From: a virus
Length of the DNA: 64,000 nt
IMG/VR virus record: IMGVR_UViG_3300022848_000014
Span: 1-64,000 of that record
Direction: 5' to 3' (one strand)
Part shown: in pieces, positions 8,183-17,252 of the stretch
Layout: each line of letters starts with the position of its first letter
Numbering within the stretch: the stretch's first letter is position 1
Position numbers and translations under genes: made by a program
Notes under the pieces: generated by a model
What the model was told of the DNA's origin: nothing
The model's database searches: none
What the model saw: the letters and a program-made list of their open reading frames with translations, nothing else

Positions 8183-11100
8183 TTAAGATATTTCGGAAAC
8201 TAACATACAGGTACTTTGATTTATGAATCCTTTAGCACCAATAAACGTGAGCATTATTGCTTCCCCATCTGCTATTGTTCTAACAATCGCTGCAAAATCA
8301 GCACCTCTAAAAGCAGAAGTCGTTAAGGTTAGTGTTCTGGTTGTACCACTTGAGTTTTGAACCATGAACACATACATTCTTCCATCAACAATCTCACTAC
8401 TATTTGATGTGCTTATAGTTAAGTCGTTAGTCCCAAGATTAAAGGTAAACATCTGAGCCGCCAAACTGAAGTCAATACTATATGCCGTGTCCCCGAAGGT
8501 GTTCCCGTCATTAATTACTGGTAACTTAACCCCTCCATACGTTGAAGTTTCAGGTATCTCAGTGCTAATGAGCATCATTTTAGCAGAAGCAAAGAGAGCA
8601 GGTATCCCAATAAAAGTCAGTATTGCTGTTTTTCCTGCAGGAATAGATGCTTCTGGTAACGCAAGATTTTCAGGCCCCTCGTATATAGCAGAAGAGAATT
8701 GTATTTTTATATCTGTTGAAAAATTCCTTATGGTAAAGACATAAATTCTTCCATCTACAATTCCTGATTGATTAAGGCCAGCTATTCCAATATCCTCCCC
8801 AGAGGTGACGCTTAACTCAAAATGCTGTTTGTCAAGATTAAAATCAGGTTGGTAAAAACTAGGGGTGTTTGAGACAAGAATAGATGGTAGCGATACCGAT
8901 TCTAAATTAACCCTAGATGTTTCGTTGCTTATCAAGTAAAGTGCGTTTGCACTTTGCGTAAGGTTTGATCCAATAAAAGTAAAAGAAGCTACATTTCCAG
9001 ATTTTATTGCAAATGGCTCTTGGAAGAACCCAGGGCTAGTAAACCCTTGCCCAAAAGTCACAATCATATTACCAAATTGCGCTTTTACGTTGAACACATA
9101 TAGCCTTCCCTCAACAATGTTTGCTGTACTAGGAGCCTGTATATCTAAGTCTCCTGTAGAGTTTTTGTTTATGGTGTAGAATTGCTTATTGTCTGCAAAA
9201 ACAACATCATACTGAGTTGCTGATCCAATGGGTCCTACATTTATGGATGGGAGGTCTACTGATTCTGATGCTCCTATTGCATAGTCTGAACCAACAGGGA
9301 GCAAGTAAACATCACCCCCTATATCTGCTCCTATAAAAGTGAATCCCGCAGTTGCTCCTGAAGCCAAGTCAATTTCTGGGGCAAAAACAAATGGGTCAGT
9401 ATCCCATGATATAGTGTTTGTCTCAACTCCATTGTTTCTTATGCTCAATCTATAAACTTGCCCCTCTAGCATGTTTGTCGCAGCAAATTCTAAATCCCCG
9501 TTCGCGAAAGGAACGTAAACGTTATTTCCTAGAGCAAGGTCTATTGAGTATGTCGGCCCAGATTGAGACGCTATTTCTTGGTATGCCTCTACTGCAAACC
9601 CCACATCATTAGCGAAAGAACTAAGATTATCTCCTGGCTGTGATGCGGATTGAGCTGCCGCTAGTATTGATATAACCCCAGCGGTTAGTGTAACGAGAAT
9701 ATTTTCTGCATCCGAATCGTCAACTTCTATATATTCATCACCCTCAACGGTTCGGACTGCCTCGCCAAGGATGTTCCCCACCACCTGCCATGACAAAGTA
9801 CCTGAATTATTGTATCGCTCCCAAAGATCCCCGTTACTCTCATTCAAGGCTACGGTTCCTAAAGGTTGCGCCAATGATCCTGGGTCCCCTGTAATCACGA
9901 TGAAACTAGCCCCATCTTCACCTTGCAATGATGCTGCCAGTTCAGAGCTCAACTGAAGGTTGTAATTTGTAGTTGTTCCGGCTATAATTGAAGTGATGGA
10001 TATTGAACCATCGGGACTTACAAACGTGGCATCTAATCCACTTCCACCCAACACTGCTGTTACAGGTGTAACCTTTCTTGATAGCCCATCAGGGTTCTCA
10101 TCACATCCACAATCACACCCCGTCTCGCCAAAAATATTTTTGATTTGTGTAAGTAGAGTCCGATAGCCAGTTTGCCCACAGTAACGAATGAGCCTAGCCA
10201 ATTGGATTTTGCTTGATATTTGCAGTAATTGCTTACCCAATGATGCGGCCTTTGACTGGTCTGTGCATAGTGCATCTTCGTACCTTTTTATTAGACTCTC
10301 ATAGCAACCAGTAATGCAACATAGACTCTCGGAACAATCTACAAGATGTGCTTTTGATGCAATCAATGTGCTCTCGACATAAGTATTCCTCTTTGCATCT
10401 AAAATAAATTGCATCGACCTCTCAACAACAAAACTGTATGTCCCAGTGTAAAGCTCTGACAGTTTCTTTGATTGTGAAGAAAAAACCACATCAGAAGGTG
10501 GATTCACGGCATTCTCAGGATACTTTATGGTTGCTATTCTAGTGTCCGTTCCAATGTCATACGCAAAGAGAGTGTTGTCAGTAAATTCAATGGTTCCATA
10601 ATCACAATCAGAAACCGCTTCAATACTTAATTCAGGATAAGAGAAAATGTAGCTGAATGACTTTAGGGTCTGCTCATAGCTTATAGTCCCCAAAGTAGCA
10701 GCCTCATCAGTAGGAACCGAAACGTCAGGCAAAGTAGAACCCAAGTTGATCGTAGGGAACCCACTAGAATCATAAGTAACAGATACTATCGTGTAAGTTC
10801 CAGCATTTGGTGCCGCCCCACCTCCCAAGACAGCATTTATACTCACATCTATGGACTCATCGATAAGTAATACTTGACTAATCTTGATGGCAGTTGCGCT
10901 AATAAAGCTGAAATTATATGAACCAGAATTCTTGGTCCTGGTGTTCATTTCATAATTGTAAACACCTTGGACAGGAGCGTCAGTAGCAATATCTTCATTC
11001 AGTGACCCCAGGGTAAACACCCTGCTTACATCATAGTCGATGTCTGGTGATTCATAGTCAGTGTTTAGGTGAATCACTTCTCCCGTTGGATCGGTGACTT

Positions 11101-11236
11101 TAAAAACACTATCTACTTCAGTTTCATCCAGGCCCAAAGAAGTTAGGTTGGTTATATCTTCAAGTTTTAAAGATGAGATGTTATTCTCTGCATCTGAGGC
11201 ATCAATAACAAAAGTTTGCTTAGTCTGGAAGCTCAT
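8183..11236 (-). CDS. Repeat-rich structural protein
   Basis: A 1017-aa protein. The N-terminal third is unrelated to the rest and contains a cysteine cluster near residues 300-380 (CSESLCCITGCYES and GETGCDCGCDENPDG). The middle has the fibre-like stretch TVALNESNGDLWERYNNSG. The last 470 residues are four degenerate tandem repeats of about 115 aa, each with a core like V.GR.YVF.I.N and ending in TFIG followed by an M/Y-L-I/P-S segment. Such beta repeats are typical of capsid-surface or tail fibres. It lies between the capsid and ring genes, after a terminator at 11265-11297. Confidence 0.6.
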   Translation of the reverse strand: MSFQTKQTFVIDASDAENNISSLKLEDITNLTSLGLDETEVDSVFKVTDPTGEVIHLNTDYESPDIDYDVSRVFTLGSLNEDIATDAPVQGVYNYEMNTRTKNSGSYNFSFISATAIKISQVLLIDESIDVSINAVLGGGAAPNAGTYTIVSVTYDSSGFPTINLGSTLPDVSVPTDEAATLGTISYEQTLKSFSYIFSYPELSIEAVSDCDYGTIEFTDNTLFAYDIGTDTRIATIKYPENAVNPPSDVVFSSQSKKLSELYTGTYSFVVERSMQFILDAKRNTYVESTLIASKAHLVDCSESLCCITGCYESLIKRYEDALCTDQSKAASLGKQLLQISSKIQLARLIRYCGQTGYRTLLTQIKNIFGETGCDCGCDENPDGLSRKVTPVTAVLGGSGLDATFVSPDGSISITSIIAGTTTNYNLQLSSELAASLQGEDGASFIVITGDPGSLAQPLGTVALNESNGDLWERYNNSGTLSWQVVGNILGEAVRTVEGDEYIEVDDSDAENILVTLTAGVISILAAAQSASQPGDNLSSFANDVGFAVEAYQEIASQSGPTYSIDLALGNNVYVPFANGDLEFAATNMLEGQVYRLSIRNNGVETNTISWDTDPFVFAPEIDLASGATAGFTFIGADIGGDVYLLPVGSDYAIGASESVDLPSINVGPIGSATQYDVVFADNKQFYTINKNSTGDLDIQAPSTANIVEGRLYVFNVKAQFGNMIVTFGQGFTSPGFFQEPFAIKSGNVASFTFIGSNLTQSANALYLISNETSRVNLESVSLPSILVSNTPSFYQPDFNLDKQHFELSVTSGEDIGIAGLNQSGIVDGRIYVFTIRNFSTDIKIQFSSAIYEGPENLALPEASIPAGKTAILTFIGIPALFASAKMMLISTEIPETSTYGGVKLPVINDGNTFGDTAYSIDFSLAAQMFTFNLGTNDLTISTSNSSEIVDGRMYVFMVQNSSGTTRTLTLTTSAFRGADFAAIVRTIADGEAIMLTFIGAKGFINQSTCMLVSEIS

Positions 11237-11264
11237 GTCTTATAGATTTATGGGTGCAAAATAA

Positions 11265-11297
11265 CGAAAGCCCTGATTCGTAGAACCAGGGCTTTCG
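11265..11297 (-). terminator. Intrinsic terminator-like hairpin
   Basis: Stem CGAAAGCCCTG / CAGGGCTTTCG (11 bp, no mismatches) with an 11-nt loop in the 83-nt gap after the 324-aa gene. On the minus strand it is followed by TTATTTTG. It may lower expression of downstream tail genes relative to capsid genes. Confidence 0.75.
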
Positions 11298-11319
11298 TAT
11301 TTGAATAAACAACGACTTC

Positions 11320-12294
11320 TTAATTGTCGGAGTCACCAGCATCTTCAGGTGCGCTATCTATACTCTTCACGGCTGTTTGAAGAGCTTTCAAGCTCCTTGG
11401 GTTATTTTCCAAATGCCTTATAAGCACCTCTTCTTTTTGATTTGCTTGGTTTCCGCTAAGTTTCAGAAGCACTCCTGCGGATTTACTACCTTTTTCATCA
11501 AAGAATGTCCAACACTTATTGTTGTTCACATATTTCAAGATGTTTGAGTCAATGGCGATTGAAAGAGATTGCTTGATCTCATCTTTAACATCGGGCTTAC
11601 TTAAGCCTTCGTACTTCGCCTTGAACTCTGTGTAGTTCCTATCAATACTCTGATGAATAGCTGGGTTCTCAAGGATACTAAAGAGCTTGCTTCGGATGAT
11701 GTTGATGTCATCTTTCTGGCTATTCACCACTCTGTACATGGCGGCAATGTCACGGAGATCAGATTCAGAACCTACCTCAAGGATGAAATTGTCAACACTT
11801 GTTCGAAGTGAACGTTTGCTCATTTTTTCCTCGGCTACTTTTTCTGCAATCTCAATTTTTAGCCATGGCCTGTAATTGCCATCTTTTTCTGCTGCAGATA
11901 TACCAGCAATCGAGTTGCTGATCATTGGGCAGTAGAGGCCAAAGAACAATTGTCTCTCTAGGTCTTCAACATGCCATTTGTCCCTGAAGTAAACAGACTT
12001 TGGCTCAAAGTCATCTCTCTTTGTTGCTGGATTGAAGTAACTGCTTTCATAATATCGAAACACATCGCTGGTTCCGTTAGTGTTTTGAACAGTCTGCAAA
12101 AGTGCGAGTGGAAGGCCAGGTGGTGATGCCTTGCTTTTCTCCACATCTTTTGATGCTCTTAATTCTTGTGGATCAGTATACATCCTATCTGGATGCCAAA
12201 CCAATACTAAATGACCATTCTTATCGAGAAGCTTGGCCAGCTTGTCTTTATCTGCCTTGGTAGGTTCGTAAAGAACTCCATTTTTCGTTATCAT
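11320..12294 (-). CDS. Capsid-linked protein, unknown
   Basis: A 324-aa, largely helical and hydrophilic protein with an acidic tail (SIDSAPEDAGDSDN). The N-terminal part contains HLVLVWHPDRMYTDPQELRAS. No family recognised. It lies directly after the major capsid gene and between two hairpin terminators, so it may be made in large amounts with the capsid protein; head accessory or internal protein is plausible but not shown. Confidence 0.5.
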   Translation of the reverse strand: MITKNGVLYEPTKADKDKLAKLLDKNGHLVLVWHPDRMYTDPQELRASKDVEKSKASPPGLPLALLQTVQNTNGTSDVFRYYESSYFNPATKRDDFEPKSVYFRDKWHVEDLERQLFFGLYCPMISNSIAGISAAEKDGNYRPWLKIEIAEKVAEEKMSKRSLRTSVDNFILEVGSESDLRDIAAMYRVVNSQKDDINIIRSKLFSILENPAIHQSIDRNYTEFKAKYEGLSKPDVKDEIKQSLSIAIDSNILKYVNNNKCWTFFDEKGSKSAGVLLKLSGNQANQKEEVLIRHLENNPRSLKALQTAVKSIDSAPEDAGDSDN

Positions 12295-12315
12295 AATCTA
12301 TAATTGGGGTTTAAA

Positions 12316-12343
12316 ATAGGGGAAGACAAATGCCTTCCCCTAT
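12316..12343 (-). terminator. Intrinsic terminator after capsid gene
   Basis: Stem ATAGGGGAAG / CTTCCCCTAT (10 bp) followed on the minus strand by TTTTAAA, in the 64-nt gap between the major capsid gene and the 324-aa gene. Confidence 0.75.
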
Positions 12344-12358
12344 GATGATTTAATTAGA

Positions 12359-13729
12359 CTAGCTTACTGTAACCAGGGCCCACTTTTCACCGTTTGCATT
12401 TTGCGAACCAATGTGTGTTCTCTGGAAAGTGTTTCTGTCATCAAACTGATTTACTTTCAGTCCCATTCCAGCACCACCTACTGACCATACCTCGGCTCGA
12501 CGGTCATAAGCACCCAATTTCTTGTAGCGCATACCCATTTCTTCGAGGTACTTACCATTTTCTGGATCAACAAACTTGTTGAGTGAGTGGAACAAGCTCC
12601 AATCAGTCATTTGAAAGTTAGTCGCTCCAAAAGTGGTTGGATTCGCGAAGTTTGAATTTCGCTTCAACATGTAGGTACGCCCACTCTTTGTGAAGTACTT
12701 AAAGTTGATCACGGAATCCTTAGCAGGACGACCACCATACAAGTCTGCTTGCGCTGTATCAATAGCGTAGCTGATGTTGGTATCGTTGTGGTAAGTCTTC
12801 AACGAATTCTCGATGTTCTGGTATCGAGTTGGCCCTGACTGAACGCAAATGTAGTTTCCTACATGATTGGCCTCAAGGGTCAAATCAATTACATCGAAAT
12901 CAGGAACATCAAAAGCACCAGAAGCTTTCGGTAATGGATTCGCACGTCTTCGGGCATATTGGTAAGCACCTTCAGTAGTAAGAATCTTACGCTTCGTGTC
13001 AGGATCAATCATGGTTGAGTTGACCGTTCGCTTTTGGAAGGTGAGGGCACCATCCATTTTCAGCATTGTACGGTAATCCAACTGAGCCTGTCCTTCCCAG
13101 TAGTAAGAATTGAACTCTTTCCCTGCGAGTTTCAACCAAGTTTGGTTGGTCATCTCAGTACCAGTAACACCGATTGTTTCTTTGATAATTTGCATATCAT
13201 TGTTACGCTCGACAGTACCAGTAACAACTCCTTCAGGTTGTCCAGAACCTTCAGAGAACGCACCAGAGATGATGATAATCTCATCACCCGTAGCAACAAG
13301 ACCAAAGTTATCTGTTTGATCGTTCAACTTGATGGTAATAGATGGACTTGCAGGAGTCGTGGTGTCAATATCCCAGATTACACCCGTTACCTCATTCTTC
13401 AACATGACAGTATCGAATCGACGTGGGTAAAATCTGTTCTCATCATCCATGCTTTCTGTAGCAAGGACGAGCACTAAGTCATTCCCATCACCTGGGGCTG
13501 CGACTTCTGTTTCAACTTTGAAGGTGCCATGGTAACGCTTAAGCTCAAAGTGGCTAAAGGTTTCCTGTGCGACTTCTTTTTCAAACATCAATTCCTTCAG
13601 CATCATAAAGTGACTCTTTCCTTGGTCGCCGTATGGTCGGAATAATGATTGCAATTTCTCTGGTTTGTGTAGGTCGAAACCTGACACTATCTCAGATGCG
13701 AATATTGCGGCAATTGAACTTACTTCCAT
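12359..13729 (-). CDS. Major capsid protein
   Basis: A 456-aa protein starting MEVSSIAAIFASEIVSGFDL. Assignment rests on order (TerL, portal, scaffold-like gene, this gene), length, the absence of enzyme motifs, and isolation by a terminator. It contains the segment DVIDLTLEANHVGNYICVQSG and a C-terminal RTHIGSQNANGEKWALVTVS. An HK97-fold capsid protein of crAss-like type is expected here, but the fold cannot be proved from sequence by eye. Confidence 0.7.
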   Translation of the reverse strand: MEVSSIAAIFASEIVSGFDLHKPEKLQSLFRPYGDQGKSHFMMLKELMFEKEVAQETFSHFELKRYHGTFKVETEVAAPGDGNDLVLVLATESMDDENRFYPRRFDTVMLKNEVTGVIWDIDTTTPASPSITIKLNDQTDNFGLVATGDEIIIISGAFSEGSGQPEGVVTGTVERNNDMQIIKETIGVTGTEMTNQTWLKLAGKEFNSYYWEGQAQLDYRTMLKMDGALTFQKRTVNSTMIDPDTKRKILTTEGAYQYARRRANPLPKASGAFDVPDFDVIDLTLEANHVGNYICVQSGPTRYQNIENSLKTYHNDTNISYAIDTAQADLYGGRPAKDSVINFKYFTKSGRTYMLKRNSNFANPTTFGATNFQMTDWSLFHSLNKFVDPENGKYLEEMGMRYKKLGAYDRRAEVWSVGGAGMGLKVNQFDDRNTFQRTHIGSQNANGEKWALVTVS

Positions 13730-13760
13730 TTTGTTTTGAAATTATGGGGTTAAACTATTA

Positions 13761-14912
13761 TCAACCTTGACGTTTACCCATAGCCCACTCAAATGCAATA
13801 TCAGAATCGGTCTTAAGACTTCCTGAAGTATTTCTAGGATCACCATCTTTTGGATCGATTGCGGAAGGATTTGTGTATTGTTTTCTAAATTCTTCATCAG
13901 TCAACCCTCGTACATTTGTTGCATGGCTTGCCATAATTTCCTTAATGTTGGAGGCTACAGCCATAGCATATACGTTATTGATGTTCTGTTGATACGCCTT
14001 TTGGTCATAAGGGTCTTTCAACCCGGCCTGATTTCTGACTATAGACTCTTTCATTGAAGTAACAGTCTTTTCATCAAACTTAAATTCGTATGGTATCCCT
14101 TCCGCAGGTGCATAAACGAATTTACTCAAGCCGTCGGTCATTTTATCAACTACTCCGCGTAGTTTATCCGATGTTTCGGAAAATAACTGCTGACGATCCT
14201 TTTGCTGCTTCTCGTAATCCACAGCTTCGGGCTTTTTGATTTTGCTTTGGTACTCAGTGATTTTCTTTAACGCCTGATTAGCATCAACCTTCATGTCCAT
14301 GGCAATGTCTTCATTGTCATTGGCTTCAAATTCTTCCGCAGATTCAAAGCCATACTTCTTGAGGATTCGCCTCTTGAAGTAGTCGGGGTTATCAGCATAT
14401 TCAGGGTTATCAATAATTTCCTGAGTAATTAATGCGTCAAGTGGATTGGCAGCAGCAGTCTCTTTTGATATTCCTTTGATTCTTTGGAATATAGGATAAC
14501 TAATGATGCCAGTTTCTTTTGCAAACGAATTGAACTCAGCTATACTATCGTCTGCCCAATCAATGCTTGCTGAAGCTTTCGCTTCTAATATTTTTTTCTC
14601 TTCCTGATAGGAAGTTTCTCTCTCTTTTGATGAGGTGTAAAGTTTGTGAATGTCGTCTACATTCTTTGCTTCTTCACCAAACTTCTCAGTAAACATCTTG
14701 CCCAATCGCTCCTGAAAACGAGTGTCAAAAGCAACATCTTCTGGCGTTGGTGGAGCAGGTGGAGCAGGATCATTACCTGGTGGCACTAATGGTGCTGGTG
14801 GCACTGGTGGTGTTGGTGGTGCTGGTGGTGCTGGATCATCTCCTTTAGTGGGATCGTTTGCTATACCATCATCAATCATAAATTGTAAGTGTGCTGGAAC
14901 TTCTACTGCCAT
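13761..14912 (-). CDS. Scaffold-like protein with proline-rich N-terminus
   Basis: A 383-aa protein. Residues 25-60 are a low-complexity Pro/Ala tract (DPAPPAPPTPPVPPAP, then PGNDPAPPAPPTP) encoded by repeated short DNA units. The rest is acidic and helical, with long charged runs (residues 80-130 and 190-240) typical of scaffolding proteins. It lies between portal and capsid genes, the usual scaffold position. The Pro tract could vary in length between relatives. Confidence 0.6.
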   Translation of the reverse strand: MAVEVPAHLQFMIDDGIANDPTKGDDPAPPAPPTPPVPPAPLVPPGNDPAPPAPPTPEDVAFDTRFQERLGKMFTEKFGEEAKNVDDIHKLYTSSKERETSYQEEKKILEAKASASIDWADDSIAEFNSFAKETGIISYPIFQRIKGISKETAAANPLDALITQEIIDNPEYADNPDYFKRRILKKYGFESAEEFEANDNEDIAMDMKVDANQALKKITEYQSKIKKPEAVDYEKQQKDRQQLFSETSDKLRGVVDKMTDGLSKFVYAPAEGIPYEFKFDEKTVTSMKESIVRNQAGLKDPYDQKAYQQNINNVYAMAVASNIKEIMASHATNVRGLTDEEFRKQYTNPSAIDPKDGDPRNTSGSLKTDSDIAFEWAMGKRQG

Positions 14913-14943
14913 TGTTTATTTATTTGTTACAAACATACAAATA

Positions 14944-17250
14944 TTATACAACTGCGTTGATGCTTTTATTATTGTCTTGAGTCGCCTTCATTCCAGCCAC
15001 GATTTTGGCCTTCTCGATTTCTTTGTCTGCTAGTTGCAATTTTAGCTTACTCTCAGCCGCAAGCTTCATTTCGAGTCTAGCGGTTTCTCCCTCTTGTGTG
15101 GCCTGTTCTTTTTTAGCTTCTTCTTGCTTAAGCTGAATGGCGCTTTGCTGTGCGCTTTCCTGCATAGCCTCACGTCTCTTGTTGCCAGCCTCTTCCCTCT
15201 CACGGATAATCATGTCAAGACGCTTCTGGGTTTCCTTAAGGTTTCCCCCTTCTACCATTTGCTCAACAAGGATGTAGTCTGCATGGCTTATTCCTGGTTG
15301 GCCATCACTCCCAGCATTCATTGCTGCCAAGGCCGATGCTAAGATGCGCTCTTTTATACGTGTGTCTGGTCTGAGTTTTAGTGCAATCGATATATCCCTG
15401 AAGCTTTTTCCCCCAGGAAGGTAGAGTCCTTGAATAAATGTTTTGCCAATAGCACTTGAGTAATACTCCCTTGCTTTAGGGCTCCAATGTATTGATTCTC
15501 GGATTTTAGTAATGCCGACTTCAGTAAACCTTAGCTTGAGATGGTGATACTTTGTGATGATGGGCTTTAAGTTATTGTTTGTGTTCCCATACATTATTTC
15601 ACTCAACGCGGAAGATTGTCTTTCGGGGACTCCTGCTCCACCTGAAGCTTCTGGCGTGATCCCTGATGTTTCTTGGATGAAAGCTCTGTTCAACTCAAAT
15701 GCAGATATGAACTCTTGCATCTGTGTTCCCATTCCACCAGGTAGTTCATAGACTGGCTTTGATGCTCCGGGTATTGGTGTTCCGTTTTTGGTGGTTGCCC
15801 GATACAAAACATGTCCTTCATTGAGGGTCATTCGGAGAATATCCGTTCCCTTCATTTTCTTATCCTTAATGCCCATACTCGATACTGATTCGAAGTTCAC
15901 GGCTAGTCCAGGTGGTCTTGCTTTTGTAAGGGCATTTTGATACTTCACCCACGCTACCTGCATGTTTCTAAGATTTGGAATACAACGTTTAGTGATCGAT
16001 GGTCCACGGAGTTTCACAATCTGAAGGGGAATCATTGGGACACCATCTTTGTATGAAACATCATACTCTTGCCCATAATTAAAGACATGATCGGTTCCAA
16101 TAACCCAGGACTGGGTGTAGAGAACTGGACTATCATATCGATATGCCCCCTTGCGATCATCTGCCCAATATGTTGCTTCATTACTCTTGACCCTTCCACT
16201 CTTGGTCACAACCTTTCTGCGGTACTCCGATTTACTTCCAAGAAACCAGCCTTTTAAAACATCTACTCGAAAGCTATCATAACCCCAGTTTTGGCGTGTC
16301 TCATCGTAATTCGCATAAGCATCAAACCCCCCTTGAGCACTAAAGATTTCCTTATTGATTCCAAAGTAAGTTAGGGCTAAAGATTTTAGTTGCTCTTCAC
16401 TAAATTCACCACTCTTACGAAGGTCTTCAATTGTCATAGATGAGAAATAACCCCCGTACTTTTGGTTGTCAAACTCATCATCTCGGTCATACTTGGCAAT
16501 ACAGAATTCAGGCTGTCTGTACTTAAATGTAGTCTTTTGCGTGTGGCGGTCGGTGACGGTTTCCGCTGCCATGTAGCCCACATCAACAGCATCTTCAATG
16601 AACTTTTCTTTTAGTTCGTATAGCTTACTGTCATTTTCAAGAACTTGGGAAAGTTTCTCGATGCCAATTTCTGCAGTAACACGAATACCCCCTAGTGACT
16701 CATAAAGGTTTAGGTCATTGAGGTCTTTCGGTTTCCAACTATTGTCTTCAGGGATTTTTGCTTCGGTGGCCTGGTCCACTTTATTTATGATGCCTTCCAA
16801 AATAGTGTCAGCATACATTTGCCATTTTTTCTTCTCCTTCTCGTCAGTGCTATACTTATCTACAGCCTCGGCAAATGTTTGGAAATCGATGTCCTCAAAC
16901 ATACCTAGAATTGTTTGCTTGAACTTAACCATGATCGGCAAGATAGAGGGATCGATGTTACTCATTCCCTTCCTGTTCTTCTCCATTTCTTCATCCGATC
17001 CTTTCTTCCCATAGTTTGGGAAAACAAGACTCATAGCATCTGACTCTGGCTGCGTCCCGTTCCCAAACCTGCGGAGCATAGCAAATTCTTCCCTTCGGCT
17101 ATATGGCACTGAAGTCCTGTCATTACAGTACTCAGCCATGATTGCCTTGGCTATTTGCATGTGCCATTTACTGTCTTTTTTCTCTTCGGGAATGAACTCA
17201 TTTGGAAATTGACTGATTCCAGAGTAGCTTGATTCGTTTAAATATGCCAT
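14944..17250 (-). CDS. Portal protein
   Basis: A 768-aa protein 2 nt downstream of TerL. Long portal proteins are usual in crAss-like and related Bacteroidota podoviruses. The C-terminal 110 residues are strongly helical and charged (REREEAGNKRREAMQESAQQ, then KLQLADKEIEKAKIVAGMK), as expected for a portal barrel or crown. No nuclease motif is present. Role: dodecameric DNA channel at the capsid vertex. Based on position, length and composition. Confidence 0.75.
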   Translation of the reverse strand: MAYLNESSYSGISQFPNEFIPEEKKDSKWHMQIAKAIMAEYCNDRTSVPYSRREEFAMLRRFGNGTQPESDAMSLVFPNYGKKGSDEEMEKNRKGMSNIDPSILPIMVKFKQTILGMFEDIDFQTFAEAVDKYSTDEKEKKKWQMYADTILEGIINKVDQATEAKIPEDNSWKPKDLNDLNLYESLGGIRVTAEIGIEKLSQVLENDSKLYELKEKFIEDAVDVGYMAAETVTDRHTQKTTFKYRQPEFCIAKYDRDDEFDNQKYGGYFSSMTIEDLRKSGEFSEEQLKSLALTYFGINKEIFSAQGGFDAYANYDETRQNWGYDSFRVDVLKGWFLGSKSEYRRKVVTKSGRVKSNEATYWADDRKGAYRYDSPVLYTQSWVIGTDHVFNYGQEYDVSYKDGVPMIPLQIVKLRGPSITKRCIPNLRNMQVAWVKYQNALTKARPPGLAVNFESVSSMGIKDKKMKGTDILRMTLNEGHVLYRATTKNGTPIPGASKPVYELPGGMGTQMQEFISAFELNRAFIQETSGITPEASGGAGVPERQSSALSEIMYGNTNNNLKPIITKYHHLKLRFTEVGITKIRESIHWSPKAREYYSSAIGKTFIQGLYLPGGKSFRDISIALKLRPDTRIKERILASALAAMNAGSDGQPGISHADYILVEQMVEGGNLKETQKRLDMIIREREEAGNKRREAMQESAQQSAIQLKQEEAKKEQATQEGETARLEMKLAAESKLKLQLADKEIEKAKIVAGMKATQDNNKSINAVV

Positions 17251-17252
17251 AG

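Noticed and set aside
13034-13477. 147-aa frame on the plus strand opposite the capsid gene
   Set aside because: Antisense shadow of the major capsid gene.
14722-15033. Glycine-rich frame on the plus strand (GGAGGAGSLPGG...)
   Set aside because: It is the complement of the proline-rich tract of the scaffold-like gene.
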